Shown here: positions 34,295-46,000 of the stretch, piece after piece
Numbering within the stretch: the stretch's first letter is position 1
How the letters are laid out: every line of letters begins with the position of its first letter
Assembly: GCA_027600665.1 (NCBI GenBank)
Contig: JADGJL010000002.1
Location: 124,001-188,000, forward strand
Source: Irineochytrium annulatum
Taxonomy: Eukaryota > Chytridiomycota > Chytridiomycetes > Chytridiales > Chytridiaceae
DNA: 64,000 nt
Direction of reading: 5' to 3'
Position numbers and translations under genes: made by a program
Notes under the pieces: generated by a model
The model's database searches: none
Told to the model about the DNA's origin: nothing
The model's input: the letters and a program-made list of their open reading frames with translations, nothing else

Positions 34295-37200
34295 ATGCCA
34301 TATGAACCGATTAGACTCGGACATCTGAATCAAATGCTGTCCAAACTCCGTGAAGCCATATATGAGCCCATTGCCCAGTTGAATGTAAAGGCATGGGTTA
34401 CCCCGGAGCCTGTTCCATTCGAGGAAAGAATGTCAGGTCAGCAAATCACTCTTTCACAGGGCGAGCATTGGGGGAAGTTATGGGATTGTGCCTGGTTTTG
34501 TTTTACAGGGAGCATTCCACCGTCCGGTAGTGACGCCAAGGCTGTTCTTCTGCTGGACGTGAACGGCGAACTCTGTCTGGTGGACCACGAAGGAACGCCT
34601 GTACAGGGATTGACAACGATCAATTCAGAGTTTGAATTCACACTGGGTCTCCCTGGGAAAAGAGTTGTTGAACTGGACCATTCGTCAATAACGGTGACGG
34701 ACGGGGCATTCGAGCTGTGGGCTGATGCCGGCAATAACGACTTATTTGGAAAGTATCAGGGCGGTACGGTAAAAGAAGCGATGTTGGCCATTTGTCATGA
34801 AGATATACGAAGCTTGTATTACGATACCGAAGTGCTTCTGGAGACGGCAGAACACCTTCCTGTCAACATGGCGCGCAGAGAAAGGATTCTTCAATCCCTG
34901 TATGACGCTTCCATAGTATTGACGGAATTAACGCCTGACCGCATACATCGCGCCAAGTTATTATTGAACGAACCATTATCACGTCGTGGCGGCGATCCTG
35001 TGCTGAACATAAGTGCGGTTGGGCATGCACATATTGATTTGGCCTGGTTATGGCCGATCCGTGAGACGATCCGAAAAGGCGCAAGAACATTCTCCACGGT
35101 GCTTCGCATGATGGAGCGTTATCCCGATTATGTGTTCGGAGCGAGTCAGCCTCAGCTATACGATTGGATGAAGCAGCACTATCCCAAGATGTATGACCAG
35201 ATCAAGGAACGGGTGCAGGAAGGCAGATGGGAACCGCAAGGAGCCATGTGGGTGGAATCGGATACCAATGTGCCAGGCGGTGAATCTCTTGTACGCCAGA
35301 TTCTGTATGGCAAACGTTATTTCCAACAGGAATTTGGAATGGAGATGAAGTCGCTGTGGATGCCAGATGTATTTGGCTACTCCGCAAGCTTGCCGCAGTT
35401 GTTGAAGAAATCCGGTGTAGATTACATGATGACCCAGAAGCTCTCCTGGAGTGAGTACAACCGCCATCCTCACCATTCCTTTCTGTGGGAAGGGATCGAC
35501 GGTTCCTCGGTGTTAACACATATGCCACCTGAGGATACGTACAACAGTCCGGCCGCCCCACGTTCCATTGCCAAAGCAGAGCGGGAGTATCTGGACAGAA
35601 ATGTTTCCAGCCACGCATTGATGCTCTTCGGGATTGGAGACGGCGGCGGCGGGCCGGGAGAAGAGCATTTGGAACGGTTGGAGCGGGAGAAGAACCTGCT
35701 CGGTCTGGCACCTGTTGTGCAGGAACCTTCCTGGAAATTTTTTGAACGATTGAATGAAGAAAGAGAGCGATTCCAGACCTGGCGTGGGGAGTTGTATCTC
35801 GAAAAGCACCAAGGAACCCTGACCAGTCAGGCACGGAGCAAGTGGTATAACCGCAAGATGGAGAAAGCTCTGCGCGAGCTGGAATTTGCTGCTGTACTGG
35901 CTTCACGCATGGGCAAGTCTTATCCGGCCGAAACATTGGAGACGATCTGGAAGGAAGTGCTTCTGTACCAGTTCCATGATATCCTCCCCGGATCTTCGAT
36001 TAAGCGAGTATATGACGAGTCGTTAATACGGTATGAAGCATTGCTCCAGCAGACGGAAGGCATGATCACCGAAACCTACAGCTATATTACAGATTATATC
36101 TCTTCCCAAAAGGAAAGCTCCAATTCAACTGTGGTATTCAACTCACTACCGTGGGAACGTCAGGAGTGGCTGCACCTCCATGGACGATGGCATAAGGTGC
36201 AGGTTCCATCCATGGGCTACACCGTGGTATTTAATCATGAAGATCAGGAGGTCATGGGGGAGATCGCAACGGGTATTGAAACGGATGTTGCTGCGCTGGA
36301 AACAGATTTCCGTGACACAGCCAAGGAGTACAGTATGGAGAATGACATTCTCATCGTGAAATTTGACCCCAATGGCGGCATTACCTCAATCCTGGATAAG
36401 CTGGAGGCACGTGAAGTTATCCTGCAAGGACAGCGGGGGAACGATCTTCGTGTATATCATGACGAAGGCGATGCCTGGGATTTCCGCCATGATTATTCAG
36501 CGCAAGTGGGGATGCCATTCATTCTGAATGATATCCGTGAGCTTCGGGATGGTCCGAAAGTTGGGCTGGTTTTTGATTACAGCTACGGAGAATCGTCTCT
36601 AACCCAAACCGTTATTTTAACGGAGGGCAGTCGGCGTATTGATTTTGAGACGATCGTGGATTGGCAGGAAAACGGTAAAATGTTACGCACTTCGTTCCCG
36701 GTGCAGATTCGTACCGATCAGGTACACTGTGAAATCCAGTTTGGCAGCCTGAGCAGGCCGACTCACCGCAATACGATGTGGGACTTTGCCAAAGATGAGA
36801 TTTGCGCTCACCAATGGGTGGATATATCAGAACCGGATTACGGAGTCGCCTTACTCAACGATTGCAAATACGGGCATCGAGCCATTAACAATGTGCTTGA
36901 CCTTCATTTGCTGCGCAGCAGTTCGTACCCGGATCCGGTGGCGGATCGTGCAGAGCACCAATTCACCTATTCGTTATATCCGCATCAGGGGAACCATGTT
37001 CAGGCTGAAATCTATCGAAGAGGCAATGAGCTCAATATTCCGCTGCGCCTGAGTTCCTTGCCTGCACCTTCAATGGATGTCGAAGAGGAAAAGCTGCCTT
37101 ACACGAAAGCATTCCTGCAGCCAGATCATCCGCACATCATGGTGGAGTCCATCAAAAAAGCCGAGGACAGCAATGACATTATTGTCCGTCTGTATGAGAC

Positions 37201-37369
37201 CTCGGGAACCCAGGTTAAAACGAAACTGTCTATCGGATGGGATACTGCTGAGGTTTGGGCGGTTGATCTCATGGAAAATAACATTTCATCGCTGGAGCTT
37301 CAGGATCAATCTGACGTAGTTGTATCCTTCACACCATTCGAGATCATCTCGCTGCGATTGAAAGGTTAG
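34295..37369 (+). CDS. Alpha-mannosidase, GH38
   Basis: A 1024-residue retaining alpha-mannosidase. The zinc ligands and nucleophile of GH38 are all found: His246 and Asp248 (GHAHIDLAWLWP), Asp358 (WMPDVFGYSASLP, nucleophile and ligand) and His561 (FHDILPGSS). An N-terminal beta domain (about 1-235), the alpha/beta barrel, the helical bundle and the long C-terminal beta domains are complete. No signal peptide, so it works on imported mannosides. It removes non-reducing alpha-mannose residues as in N-glycans, yeast mannan or free oligosaccharides. Strong context: transporter genes follow at 26 bp. Confidence 0.94.
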   Translation: MPYEPIRLGHLNQMLSKLREAIYEPIAQLNVKAWVTPEPVPFEERMSGQQITLSQGEHWGKLWDCAWFCFTGSIPPSGSDAKAVLLLDVNGELCLVDHEGTPVQGLTTINSEFEFTLGLPGKRVVELDHSSITVTDGAFELWADAGNNDLFGKYQGGTVKEAMLAICHEDIRSLYYDTEVLLETAEHLPVNMARRERILQSLYDASIVLTELTPDRIHRAKLLLNEPLSRRGGDPVLNISAVGHAHIDLAWLWPIRETIRKGARTFSTVLRMMERYPDYVFGASQPQLYDWMKQHYPKMYDQIKERVQEGRWEPQGAMWVESDTNVPGGESLVRQILYGKRYFQQEFGMEMKSLWMPDVFGYSASLPQLLKKSGVDYMMTQKLSWSEYNRHPHHSFLWEGIDGSSVLTHMPPEDTYNSPAAPRSIAKAEREYLDRNVSSHALMLFGIGDGGGGPGEEHLERLEREKNLLGLAPVVQEPSWKFFERLNEERERFQTWRGELYLEKHQGTLTSQARSKWYNRKMEKALRELEFAAVLASRMGKSYPAETLETIWKEVLLYQFHDILPGSSIKRVYDESLIRYEALLQQTEGMITETYSYITDYISSQKESSNSTVVFNSLPWERQEWLHLHGRWHKVQVPSMGYTVVFNHEDQEVMGEIATGIETDVAALETDFRDTAKEYSMENDILIVKFDPNGGITSILDKLEAREVILQGQRGNDLRVYHDEGDAWDFRHDYSAQVGMPFILNDIRELRDGPKVGLVFDYSYGESSLTQTVILTEGSRRIDFETIVDWQENGKMLRTSFPVQIRTDQVHCEIQFGSLSRPTHRNTMWDFAKDEICAHQWVDISEPDYGVALLNDCKYGHRAINNVLDLHLLRSSSYPDPVADRAEHQFTYSLYPHQGNHVQAEIYRRGNELNIPLRLSSLPAPSMDVEEEKLPYTKAFLQPDHPHIMVESIKKAEDSNDIIVRLYETSGTQVKTKLSIGWDTAEVWAVDLMENNISSLELQDQSDVVVSFTPFEIISLRLKG

Positions 37370-37394
37370 TTTAAGAGAAAGGAGCGTTGGGAAT

Positions 37395-38309
37395 GTGATT
37401 AAGAACAGTGTGTTAATGAAGCGCATCTGGAAGCATAAGCTCTTTTACTTGTTCATGTTACCTGGAATTATCTGGTTTTTCTTATTCTCCTATGTTCCCT
37501 TATATGGAATCCAGGTTGCCTTCAGGGACTATACCTTCGTTGGCGGTTTTACCGGGAGCCCTTGGGCAGGTTTCAAGTACTTTCAACAGTTCTTTAACTA
37601 TTATCAATCTGGTGATATCATCCGCAACACGGTGATCATCAGTCTCATGAAGCTGTTAATCGGCTTTCCGATGCCAATCATTCTCGCCATTCTTTTAAAC
37701 GAAATACGCATGATCAGGTTCAAGAAAACCGTTCAGACACTTTCCTATTTACCCTACTTTGTATCCTGGATTGTGGTTGTCACCCTGATGCAGAGATTGC
37801 TCACGCCATACGGTGGGCCAGTGAATGATTTGCTGGGGTCGTTCGGAACTGATCCAATCCAATTCCTGAACAATCCCACCTGGTTCTATCAGATGATTGT
37901 TGGATCGGATATTTGGAAGAACATCGGCTGGAACTCCATCATATTCATGGCTGCGATTGCCGGAATTGACCAGCAGCAATATGAAGCTGCCAAGATCGAT
38001 GGTGCAGGGCGTTTCCAACAGGTGTGGCATGTGACCCTGCCGGGTATCCGTAATGTCGCCATTATATTATTTATTCTCGCCGTGGGTAACTTGATGAGCG
38101 CGGGTTATGAGCAGCTACTTCTTCTGAATGGACCTGCGACCGCTGGCATGGGCAGTGTACTCGACGTGCACGCCATTAACTCGGGTATCCGGGAAGGGCG
38201 TCTGAGTTACGCGGCAGCTGTGGGGCTGTTCCAGAGTGTAATTGGGCTTATTTTGGTGCTAACGGTCAACCGGATTGCCCGCAAAGTCAGTGATGTATCC
38301 CTGTTCTAA
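37395..38309 (+). CDS. CUT1 sugar ABC permease, LplB type
   Basis: A 304-residue permease with six transmembrane segments, homologous to LplB. First helix LFYLFMLPGIIWFFLFSYVPLYG; the EAA loop is YEAAKIDGAGRFQQVWHVTLPGI. GTG start ten bases after AGGAG. It forms a heterodimer with the next gene product. As usual for this type in Paenibacillus and Bacillus, no ATPase gene is present in the locus; a shared MsmX-like ATPase elsewhere on the chromosome would energise it. Confidence 0.92.
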   Translation: MIKNSVLMKRIWKHKLFYLFMLPGIIWFFLFSYVPLYGIQVAFRDYTFVGGFTGSPWAGFKYFQQFFNYYQSGDIIRNTVIISLMKLLIGFPMPIILAILLNEIRMIRFKKTVQTLSYLPYFVSWIVVVTLMQRLLTPYGGPVNDLLGSFGTDPIQFLNNPTWFYQMIVGSDIWKNIGWNSIIFMAAIAGIDQQQYEAAKIDGAGRFQQVWHVTLPGIRNVAIILFILAVGNLMSAGYEQLLLLNGPATAGMGSVLDVHAINSGIREGRLSYAAAVGLFQSVIGLILVLTVNRIARKVSDVSLF

Positions 38310-38321
38310 GGAGGTGATGTG

Positions 38322-39218
38322 ATGACACGCAAATGGTCCTTATTTTCAGTTATAAACTATACCATTCTCGCTTTGGTCGGATTCTCCATGATCTACCCGT
38401 TTATTTACATCCTGGCGTACTCGCTGAATGACGGCAAAGATTCCATGCAGGGCGCGATCTATTTCCTTCCACGACAATTTACATTGGAGAACTATGCCCA
38501 AGTATTTGATAATGCACGCATCTGGAAGGCGTACCAGATCACCATCATGCGAACCGTGCTGGGTACGTTCCTTCATGTGATTCTGTGTACATTGATGGCA
38601 TACGCGCTCTCGAAGAAATCATTGCCGGGCCGTTCATTTTTCACCTTTTACATCTTTTTGCCTACGATTTTCAGTGCCGGATTCATCCCGTTCTTCATTA
38701 CGCTTCAGAAGCTGCATCTGATCAATACCTTCTGGGTGTACGTCTTACCGCTGTTATTCAACTTCATGCATATCATCATTATCCGGACCTTTCTGCAAGG
38801 AATTCCGGAAGAGCTGGAGGAATCAGCCCACATTGACGGGTATGGGGATTTTCAAATCTTCATTCGCATCATTCTGCCTCTCTCGGGACCCGTACTGGCA
38901 ACCATCTCCCTCTTCATTGGGGTCGCCCACTGGAATGACTGGTTCTCGGGTGCCTACTATGTATCCAACAAGGATCTGATTCCGGTGCAAACCCTCTTGC
39001 AGGAGATGCTGACCGAAGCGGAGTCGCTGTCCAATTCGATGCAGCGCGCAGCACAACAGGGCGGGCAGACGATTGGCAGTTCAGGCGGAGCGGGTGCGAC
39101 ACCCGAATCCCTGCGTATGGCTTTGCTTGTCATTACCGTCTTCCCGATCCTGTGTATCTACCCGTTCCTGCAACGATATTTCGTAAAAGGAGTGATGATC
39201 GGTTCGGTGAAAGGTTAG
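38322..39218 (+). CDS. CUT1 sugar ABC permease, YtcP type
   Basis: A 299-residue partner permease. Six hydrophobic helices; the EAA loop reads EELEESAHIDGYGDFQIFIRIILPLSGPV. A near-perfect Shine-Dalgarno AAGGAGGTGAT precedes ATG 38322. It begins twelve bases after the LplB-like gene. The C-terminal loop before the last helix carries a Gly/Gln-rich insertion (AAQQGGQTIGSSGGAGATPES), common in YtcP homologues. Confidence 0.92.
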   Translation: MTRKWSLFSVINYTILALVGFSMIYPFIYILAYSLNDGKDSMQGAIYFLPRQFTLENYAQVFDNARIWKAYQITIMRTVLGTFLHVILCTLMAYALSKKSLPGRSFFTFYIFLPTIFSAGFIPFFITLQKLHLINTFWVYVLPLLFNFMHIIIIRTFLQGIPEELEESAHIDGYGDFQIFIRIILPLSGPVLATISLFIGVAHWNDWFSGAYYVSNKDLIPVQTLLQEMLTEAESLSNSMQRAAQQGGQTIGSSGGAGATPESLRMALLVITVFPILCIYPFLQRYFVKGVMIGSVKG

Positions 39219-39298
39219 GTGATCCTAACCTGGAATTTGCTGAGTTTTATCAGGCTTGACCCAGATCATTCATCATCATATTTCAGGAGGCGATTGGT

Positions 39299-40954
39299 TT
39301 GAACCGAATTTGGTCGAAAGGCGTATCCGTATTACTCGTGTCCATCTTGGTTGGAGGATCGTTGAGCGGATGCACGGATTCATCAGGAAACGGGAATAGC
39401 GGAGAAGCAGCTGATGGTTCATACAAGCTCAAAATATTGCACAACTGGAACGGTTCAGGTGGTTCGGACAACGGAATAACGCCTGTGGAAGAAGTCATCA
39501 AGGAGAAGACTGGCGTCACGCTGGATTGGGAGTATACCAAAGGCAGTGAGACCGAGAAGGTAAACCAGATATTTGCCACGCAGGATCTGCCGGATATCTA
39601 TACCGGACCCGCATGGGGAGGTGAGCTAGATGGCATTATCAAGGCGGCCAAAGAAGGGCAGCTCGTCGATATTTCCGACAAATTGGGGGACTATCCTAAC
39701 CTCGCGAAATCCATTGCTGAAGAAAATGTACCCCCAGCGCTTTACGAGAAAGCAATAAATGCATATGACGGCAAAAAATATTTGCTTCTGCAAAACCAGC
39801 CTGCCCAGAATGAAGATGGCATGGATTGGCTGTACGGCTTCTATGTTCGCAAGGATATCGCGGATAAGGTGGGTATAGACCCTCAATCGGTCGTGACAAA
39901 GGAGGAATTCTATAACTTCCTCAAAGCCATCAAGGATGCCAATCTGCAAGAGAACGGGCAGCCGGTCTTTCCACTGGGGGGCTTCAGCAACGGCTGGTCC
40001 GTCGGCATCGGCAATACCATGTTCAATTCGGGTGGAAGTTATGTTGACAAAGGTGACGGAACGGTAGAGCATAACTTTTTCACCAAAGGTTATGAAGAAT
40101 ACACCCTGTTCTATCGGAAACTGGTTGAAGAAGGGTTAATGGACCCGGAAGCATTCACCCAGACTGACCCGATCGCCAAGGAGAAAATCAATCAGGGCCG
40201 CATCGCCATTCTGGCCGCACACTATCCGGCCATTCTGGATGCCTCCAAAGAATATGTTACTTCACATCCTGGAAGCGATTATATCCCGATCGGCCCTTTG
40301 GAGCGCGCAGATGTTGAACCGAATCGCCCTGCGGATCTGGGCATTCAGGGCAACAACGTAACAGCGATCACCAAAAACTGCAAGGGCGCATGTGTAGATG
40401 CGGCGCTGAAGTTCCTCGATTACATGGCTTCCGATGAAGGATTTATGCTGGCAAGATACGGAGTGCAGGGCGTTCATTGGGATATGAAGGAAGGTAAACC
40501 CGTTGCCAATAAGGAGTGGTTCGATAAATTTACGGCAGATCAATCGGGTAAAGTTCGCAAGAACGAAGGCATTTCCATTGGTCTGGAATCCATCACGGGG
40601 CCTGATCGAATCAATTCGGTCGCAGGCGGAGATATCTGGGCCGATCAGAAACGGCTTGATGCCATGGAGAAGGCTCGCAAAATTCTGCGTCCTAATGGCA
40701 TTCATGTCATTACAGCCTATAACCCGGGCGATGTGATGACCAAAGCACCGGAATGGGAGATGCTGAAGCCTTCCATGGACCGGATGGGTGATGCCTGGAA
40801 GGAAGCAATCTTTGCGAAATCGGATGAAGCGGCGTTGGGCATTATCAACGAGCTTCGCGAGCAGCTTCGAAAGACCGGATATGATCAAGCCATGCAGTTT
40901 ACGAACGAAAACTTGAAAGGGAAAGACGTAGTTACCGTTCAGATGCCGAACTGA
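39299..40954 (+). CDS. Sugar ABC substrate-binding lipoprotein (LipO type)
   Basis: A 551-residue lipoprotein. The signal peptide ends in GGSLSGC (Cys near residue 24). The mature domain is a large cluster-type binding protein (LipO/YtcQ-like) with DWEYTKGSETEKVNQIFATQDLPDI near the N-terminus. TTG start eight bases after CAGGAGG. It sits with the two permeases and between them and three glycan-active enzymes, so it probably captures a complex, partly mannosylated oligosaccharide. Large members of this group bind long or branched glycans. Confidence 0.9.
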   Translation: MNRIWSKGVSVLLVSILVGGSLSGCTDSSGNGNSGEAADGSYKLKILHNWNGSGGSDNGITPVEEVIKEKTGVTLDWEYTKGSETEKVNQIFATQDLPDIYTGPAWGGELDGIIKAAKEGQLVDISDKLGDYPNLAKSIAEENVPPALYEKAINAYDGKKYLLLQNQPAQNEDGMDWLYGFYVRKDIADKVGIDPQSVVTKEEFYNFLKAIKDANLQENGQPVFPLGGFSNGWSVGIGNTMFNSGGSYVDKGDGTVEHNFFTKGYEEYTLFYRKLVEEGLMDPEAFTQTDPIAKEKINQGRIAILAAHYPAILDASKEYVTSHPGSDYIPIGPLERADVEPNRPADLGIQGNNVTAITKNCKGACVDAALKFLDYMASDEGFMLARYGVQGVHWDMKEGKPVANKEWFDKFTADQSGKVRKNEGISIGLESITGPDRINSVAGGDIWADQKRLDAMEKARKILRPNGIHVITAYNPGDVMTKAPEWEMLKPSMDRMGDAWKEAIFAKSDEAALGIINELREQLRKTGYDQAMQFTNENLKGKDVVTVQMPN

Positions 40955-40998
40955 TCACCTCCATATTCTTACTATTAATTTGAAGGAGTTGCATTCTT

Positions 40999-43005
40999 AT
41001 GACGACTGAGTTCAGACCGCCTTCCGTACCTCTGGTTACTGTGGACCCTTATTTTAGCGTATGGTCGGCCGCGGACCATCTGTATGAAGATCATACCCGG
41101 CATTGGACCAACAAAACGAATGGCATGGTGGGCTTGGCGGTGATCGATGGAAAGCTTCGACGATTTATGGGGAAAGTGGGATCGGAGGAGCGTACAGCTG
41201 TCCAGGAACCTGAAGTGCTGGTGCAGACCAACCTGACTGTCCAGCCCGTAACGACTCGATATACGTTTCAAGGGGAAGGAATTGAACTTCATGTTCAGTT
41301 CACTACACCTTTATTGCTGGATAATCTGGACCTGTTATCCAGGCCGGTGACGTATTTGACTTTTCAGGCCAAATCCATCGATGGGGCATCCCATCAGGTC
41401 AAAATATATTTTGATGTGACAGGTGAATGGTGTGTAAACACATCCGACCAACACATTACATGGGAACGCCATGTGATTGAGGGGCAATGGAATGTCATGT
41501 CAATGGGCACTGTGGAACAGCCCGTATTACAGCTTGCCGGTGATGATACACGAATTGATTGGGGATATATGGTTCTGGCAGTTCCCCAATCTTCCGATAT
41601 CCAGACGGCCATTCATTCAGTAACAGGCCGTGAGCAGTATGCACGCACTGGGCAATTGCCGATCGAAGATGATCGTCCTCAGCCGCGAGCTGTATCGGAC
41701 AACATGCAGGTTATGGCCGCCGAGATCGATCTGGGGGCTGTCCGGGACGAACCGATATCCGAATTTCTCATGCTTGCGTATGACGATATCCATGCGATTG
41801 AATATTTTCAACAGCCTTTACATGCCTATTGGAAAAGAAATGGATTAACGTTTCATGAAATGCTATTACTGGCAGCTCAACAATACGAAGAGATTCAGCA
41901 GCGCTGTGACAGCTTTAATCTTGAACTCATGGCAGAGAGTCAGGCCGCAGGCGGTGAGAAATACCGGGATATTGTGGCGCTAACCTACAGACAGGCGATT
42001 GCAGCGCATAAGCTGGTTGCCGATGAGGAGGGGAATGTTTTATTTTTCTCCAAAGAGAATTTCAGCAACGGATGTATCGCTACGGTGGATGTCAGTTACC
42101 CTTCGATCCCATTATTCCTGAGATACAACCCTGAACTGATCAAGGGCATGATGCGCTCAATTTACAAGTATGCGATGAGCCCCGATTGGACGTTTGATTT
42201 TGCTCCTCATGATGTAGGAACCTACCCTAGGGCCAACGGTCAGGTGTACGGTGAGAATAAGCTGGAATACCAGATGCCGATTGAGGAATGCGGCAATATG
42301 CTGCTGATGGCTGCGGCGGTCAGCAAATATGAGGGAGATATCGAATTTGCTCGGCAGCATTGGGAACCTCTTACGCGATGGGCAGATTATTTGCTGCACA
42401 ATGGACTCGATCCTGTAAACCAGCTGTGCACGGATGACTTCGCCGGGCATCTGGCGCACAATACCAATTTATCGATCAAGGCCATATTGGGTATTGCTGC
42501 GTATTCCTACCTGTGTGAAAAGCTCGGTTTGCAGGAAGGGGCGAAGTACCTGGAGGAAGCTCGGAACATGGCTCAGGAGTGGGTGTCCATGGCAGATGCC
42601 GGGGACCATTATAAGCTGACGTTTGACAGTCCAACCGAGTCATGGAGCATGAAGTACAATCTGGTGTGGGATCATCTGCTCGACCTGCACCTGTTCCCGA
42701 AAGAGATCGCCGCCAAAGAACTTGAATATTACATGCACAAACAAAACCGCTATGGCTTGCCGCTGGATAGCCGTGAAACGTATACCAAATCCGATTGGCT
42801 GGTATGGTGTGCCTCCATGAGTTCAACGAAAGCGCAGTTTGAGTCTTTCATTTCACCGCTGTGGGATTTCATGAACGAAACCTCATCTCGTGTTCCCGTA
42901 ACGGATTGGTATGACACGATCACCGCTAAGCAGATGAATTTTCAGAATCGTTCTGTGGTCGGCGGCTTCTTTATCCAATTACTCATGAGACAGTCTACAG
43001 ACTAA
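40999..43005 (+). CDS. DUF4965/GtaA-like glutaminase-family protein
   Basis: A 668-residue protein of the DUF5127-DUF4965-DUF1793 group named after the fungal glutaminase GtaA. The N-terminus RPPSVPLVTVDPYFSVWSAADHLYEDHTRHW is diagnostic; the C-terminal half is an (alpha/alpha)6 toroid with EYQMPIEECGNMLLMAAAVSKYEGD. True glutaminase activity is shown only for some fungal members; in bacteria these proteins sit in glycan-utilisation loci and a glycosidase role is suspected. No signal peptide, so cytoplasmic, unlike the secreted fungal enzymes. GAAGGAG lies before the ATG. Confidence 0.85.
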   Translation: MTTEFRPPSVPLVTVDPYFSVWSAADHLYEDHTRHWTNKTNGMVGLAVIDGKLRRFMGKVGSEERTAVQEPEVLVQTNLTVQPVTTRYTFQGEGIELHVQFTTPLLLDNLDLLSRPVTYLTFQAKSIDGASHQVKIYFDVTGEWCVNTSDQHITWERHVIEGQWNVMSMGTVEQPVLQLAGDDTRIDWGYMVLAVPQSSDIQTAIHSVTGREQYARTGQLPIEDDRPQPRAVSDNMQVMAAEIDLGAVRDEPISEFLMLAYDDIHAIEYFQQPLHAYWKRNGLTFHEMLLLAAQQYEEIQQRCDSFNLELMAESQAAGGEKYRDIVALTYRQAIAAHKLVADEEGNVLFFSKENFSNGCIATVDVSYPSIPLFLRYNPELIKGMMRSIYKYAMSPDWTFDFAPHDVGTYPRANGQVYGENKLEYQMPIEECGNMLLMAAAVSKYEGDIEFARQHWEPLTRWADYLLHNGLDPVNQLCTDDFAGHLAHNTNLSIKAILGIAAYSYLCEKLGLQEGAKYLEEARNMAQEWVSMADAGDHYKLTFDSPTESWSMKYNLVWDHLLDLHLFPKEIAAKELEYYMHKQNRYGLPLDSRETYTKSDWLVWCASMSSTKAQFESFISPLWDFMNETSSRVPVTDWYDTITAKQMNFQNRSVVGGFFIQLLMRQSTD

Positions 43006-43029
43006 TGGGTGTGAAGGCAGGTAGTGAAT

Positions 43030-46000
43030 ATGAAGGCAGGCACAGAGGAAATCTGTGATCATTTACATCAGCTCAAGCAGCAATTTGCGAATCCGGATGC
43101 AACTTATCGTCCGCAGCCTTTCTGGTTTCTGAATCATGCGCTGGAGAAGACCGAACTGGAGCGTCAGATTCAATCCATGTATGAAGCGGGTGTCGGCGGT
43201 GTGGTTCTGCATGCCCGGCACGGAATGCTAATCCCATATCTCTCGCCGGAATTTATGGATGTGCTGGAGTTTTGCACAGCAGAATGCAAGAAACGGAATA
43301 TGGTCGTCTGGCTGTACGATGAGGAGAATTGGCCGAGCGGAACCTTGGGCGGCAGACTGACACGGGAACAACCGGAATATCGCATGCGTTATTTGAGAAT
43401 AGAGGAAAAGCGATATGTGCGAGATGCGCCGCAGGAAAGCTTGAAGCTGGATTTTGCCTACCATGATCACAATGAGCTGATTGCCATCCTGGCCTATCGC
43501 GCGGTTAACCGCAATGGAGAGTGGTTGCTTCATGATGAACCGGAAAATATCACGCATTATTGGGGAGAGGAGTGGAGTCCGGGTCACGCCCGTGATTCTT
43601 ATATTGTTCTCGCCTGCTGGTCATGTGAGATTGCCGAGGGAATCACCTTCGCTAAAGGGTATTACCTGGATACATTGAATCCGGAAGCGGTTCAGTCTTT
43701 CATTCGGATGTCTTATGAACCGTTTCTGGCATTAAAGCCCTATTACGGATCAACCATTCAAGGGGTGTTTACTGACGAGCCGGGTCTTATGATTCACGAT
43801 GGCTTCTTCGGGGTGGAGGCCATCCGTACCGCCGTTCATGATGTGGATGCTACGTTGCCCGGCCTCGTCTTCGCTTGGACCGAGGGAATGGCTGAACGAT
43901 ATCAGCAAGAGAACGGGTATGATCTAATCCCGCGGTTGGGGGCATTGTTGTATCCCATGGCAGACGGCAGCCGATCCGCAAGACAGCAATATTATGATAC
44001 GATCACCCGCTGGTACGTGGATGGATATCATGCAGCGATTCGTACATGGTGTGAACAATCCGGTCTGCTCTATATCGGTCATACGCTGGAGGAGCCTGTC
44101 TGGGGGCAGGCTCGATCTCAAGGCAATCAGACCCGGGTATTGCAGCAATTCCACTATGCAGGCGTGGATTATCTCACTCCCGGCATCGGGTCAAAGGCGA
44201 ATCCGCATCGCATTGTGTCCGTCAAGACGGCGGCTTCTGTCGCGCAGCTGAACAGGAAGGAACGGGTGATCTGTGAAGCCTTTGGTGCAAGTGGTCATGG
44301 TTATTCCATGCGCCAGCGGCGACTTGATGCCAATTTTATGGCTTTCTTGGGAGTTAATCTGTTTATTCCGCATGCATTCTATTATTCGTTTGCCGGGTAT
44401 CGGAAGACCGACTTTCCACCGACTGAATTCAAACATGCACCCCATTGGCTGCATTATCGTGCTTTTGCCGATTATATAGGGCGATTGAGTCTGCTTGGAG
44501 CAAAAGGAAAACGAACGCCAGAAGTTCTGCTGTTATCGCCTATCCATACGGTATATGAAACCATGTTCACATCAGGCGAAGCAAACATGCAGCCTTCATC
44601 AGATGTGCTGTTCTCTCTTTTGTCAGATCGCTTGCTGCGATCATCTATCGACTACGACTATGTGGATGAATGCCAGCTTCGCGAAGCGCTCCTTGTTGAA
44701 GGAGAGGGTTTGCAATTTGATGGCCATGGCCATGGATATTCGATCCTCGTTATGCCGGAGATAGAGGTGATGTCAAGGGATGTTGCAGCCAGGCTTGTAT
44801 CCTTTGTTAACCAGGGCGGCACGTTAATTGCGATAGGTACGATTCCGCAGCATAGTGAATCTTTGCGGCATGATCCGGTGTTGTTGAAGGATATCCAGCA
44901 GCTGTTTGGTTCCGATCCGCCGCACGGAAAATTACGTGCTGTTGGCAAGGGGCACAGCCTCTTTTATTCCATGGATGACGCTGTTCATCAAGGCGGTCAG
45001 AGTCAGCGTCTGGATCAACTCGAAGCGTTTTGTATTCAATTCGGGGAGTTGATCAGAGAACCACCGTTAATACGATGGGATTGGCTTGAAGGTCAGTCTG
45101 ACGATTTGATTAGTGTCGAACGCAGAATTGGAAATCTGGTGTATGTATGGCTGATGAATTGGTCGGAGCACTCCGTGACCATTAAGCTCATTTGCGATAA
45201 AAAGAAAGGTGGCTTGCAAGAGTGGGAGTTGGAGAGCGGAAGAGTATGCAGCATTGACACTGAATCGTTCCTTTCATTCGTACCCGGAGAGCTGCGTGTG
45301 CTGTCGGTAAGTCCTCAAAAGAGCTCCTCTATTCCGCAAGAACATACGGATCATGCGGAGTATACAGAGCAAGCGTGCCTGGGAGATAAATCTTTTTCCA
45401 TGAATGTGGTAGAGGTCAATCTGGATGAGCAGTGGGAGTTCAGGACCGCAGGACCCAACGTTCTTCTGCTAGATCAATGGCATGTCACATTGAATGACCG
45501 ACACTCAAGGATGAACGCGACCATGCCCGGGCAAGTAAATACGTATCGCACGACGTTTGGCATGACGCCAAAATTGATTGAACGGCTTCAATCCCGGTGT
45601 GGTTCGGATCGTTCCGGTAAGGCGGGAGAAGAATCATGGGGCAGGATGGAATTGCTTCTGGATGATGTAAATCAGAACATTCCATCCCATATCGGATTTT
45701 TGCAGCGTAGGCGTAATCTGGAAATATTCGTCAATGGGGTACGTCAGGAAGCGTTAAGACGCTCTTCGTGGCAGGATGGTGATTATGATAGTGTAGATAT
45801 CACTCCACATTTGTTGGCTGGCGAGAATGAGCTGGAAATTCTGACGGCTTCGTTATTGGAGCCGATGCCTGCTATTTCATTCCCATCCTTTCTGATTGGT
45901 CCGTTCGCGATAGAAAACGATACGACGTTAAATACCGATGTGGAACAATGGAGTGGATGTTGGAATACTGCTGGCTATCCTTATTATTCAGGTACGGGTG

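Noticed and set aside
35202..35936. 244-codon minus-strand frame
   Set aside because: Antisense to the catalytic part of the GH38 gene; Pro/Ser/Arg-rich shadow.
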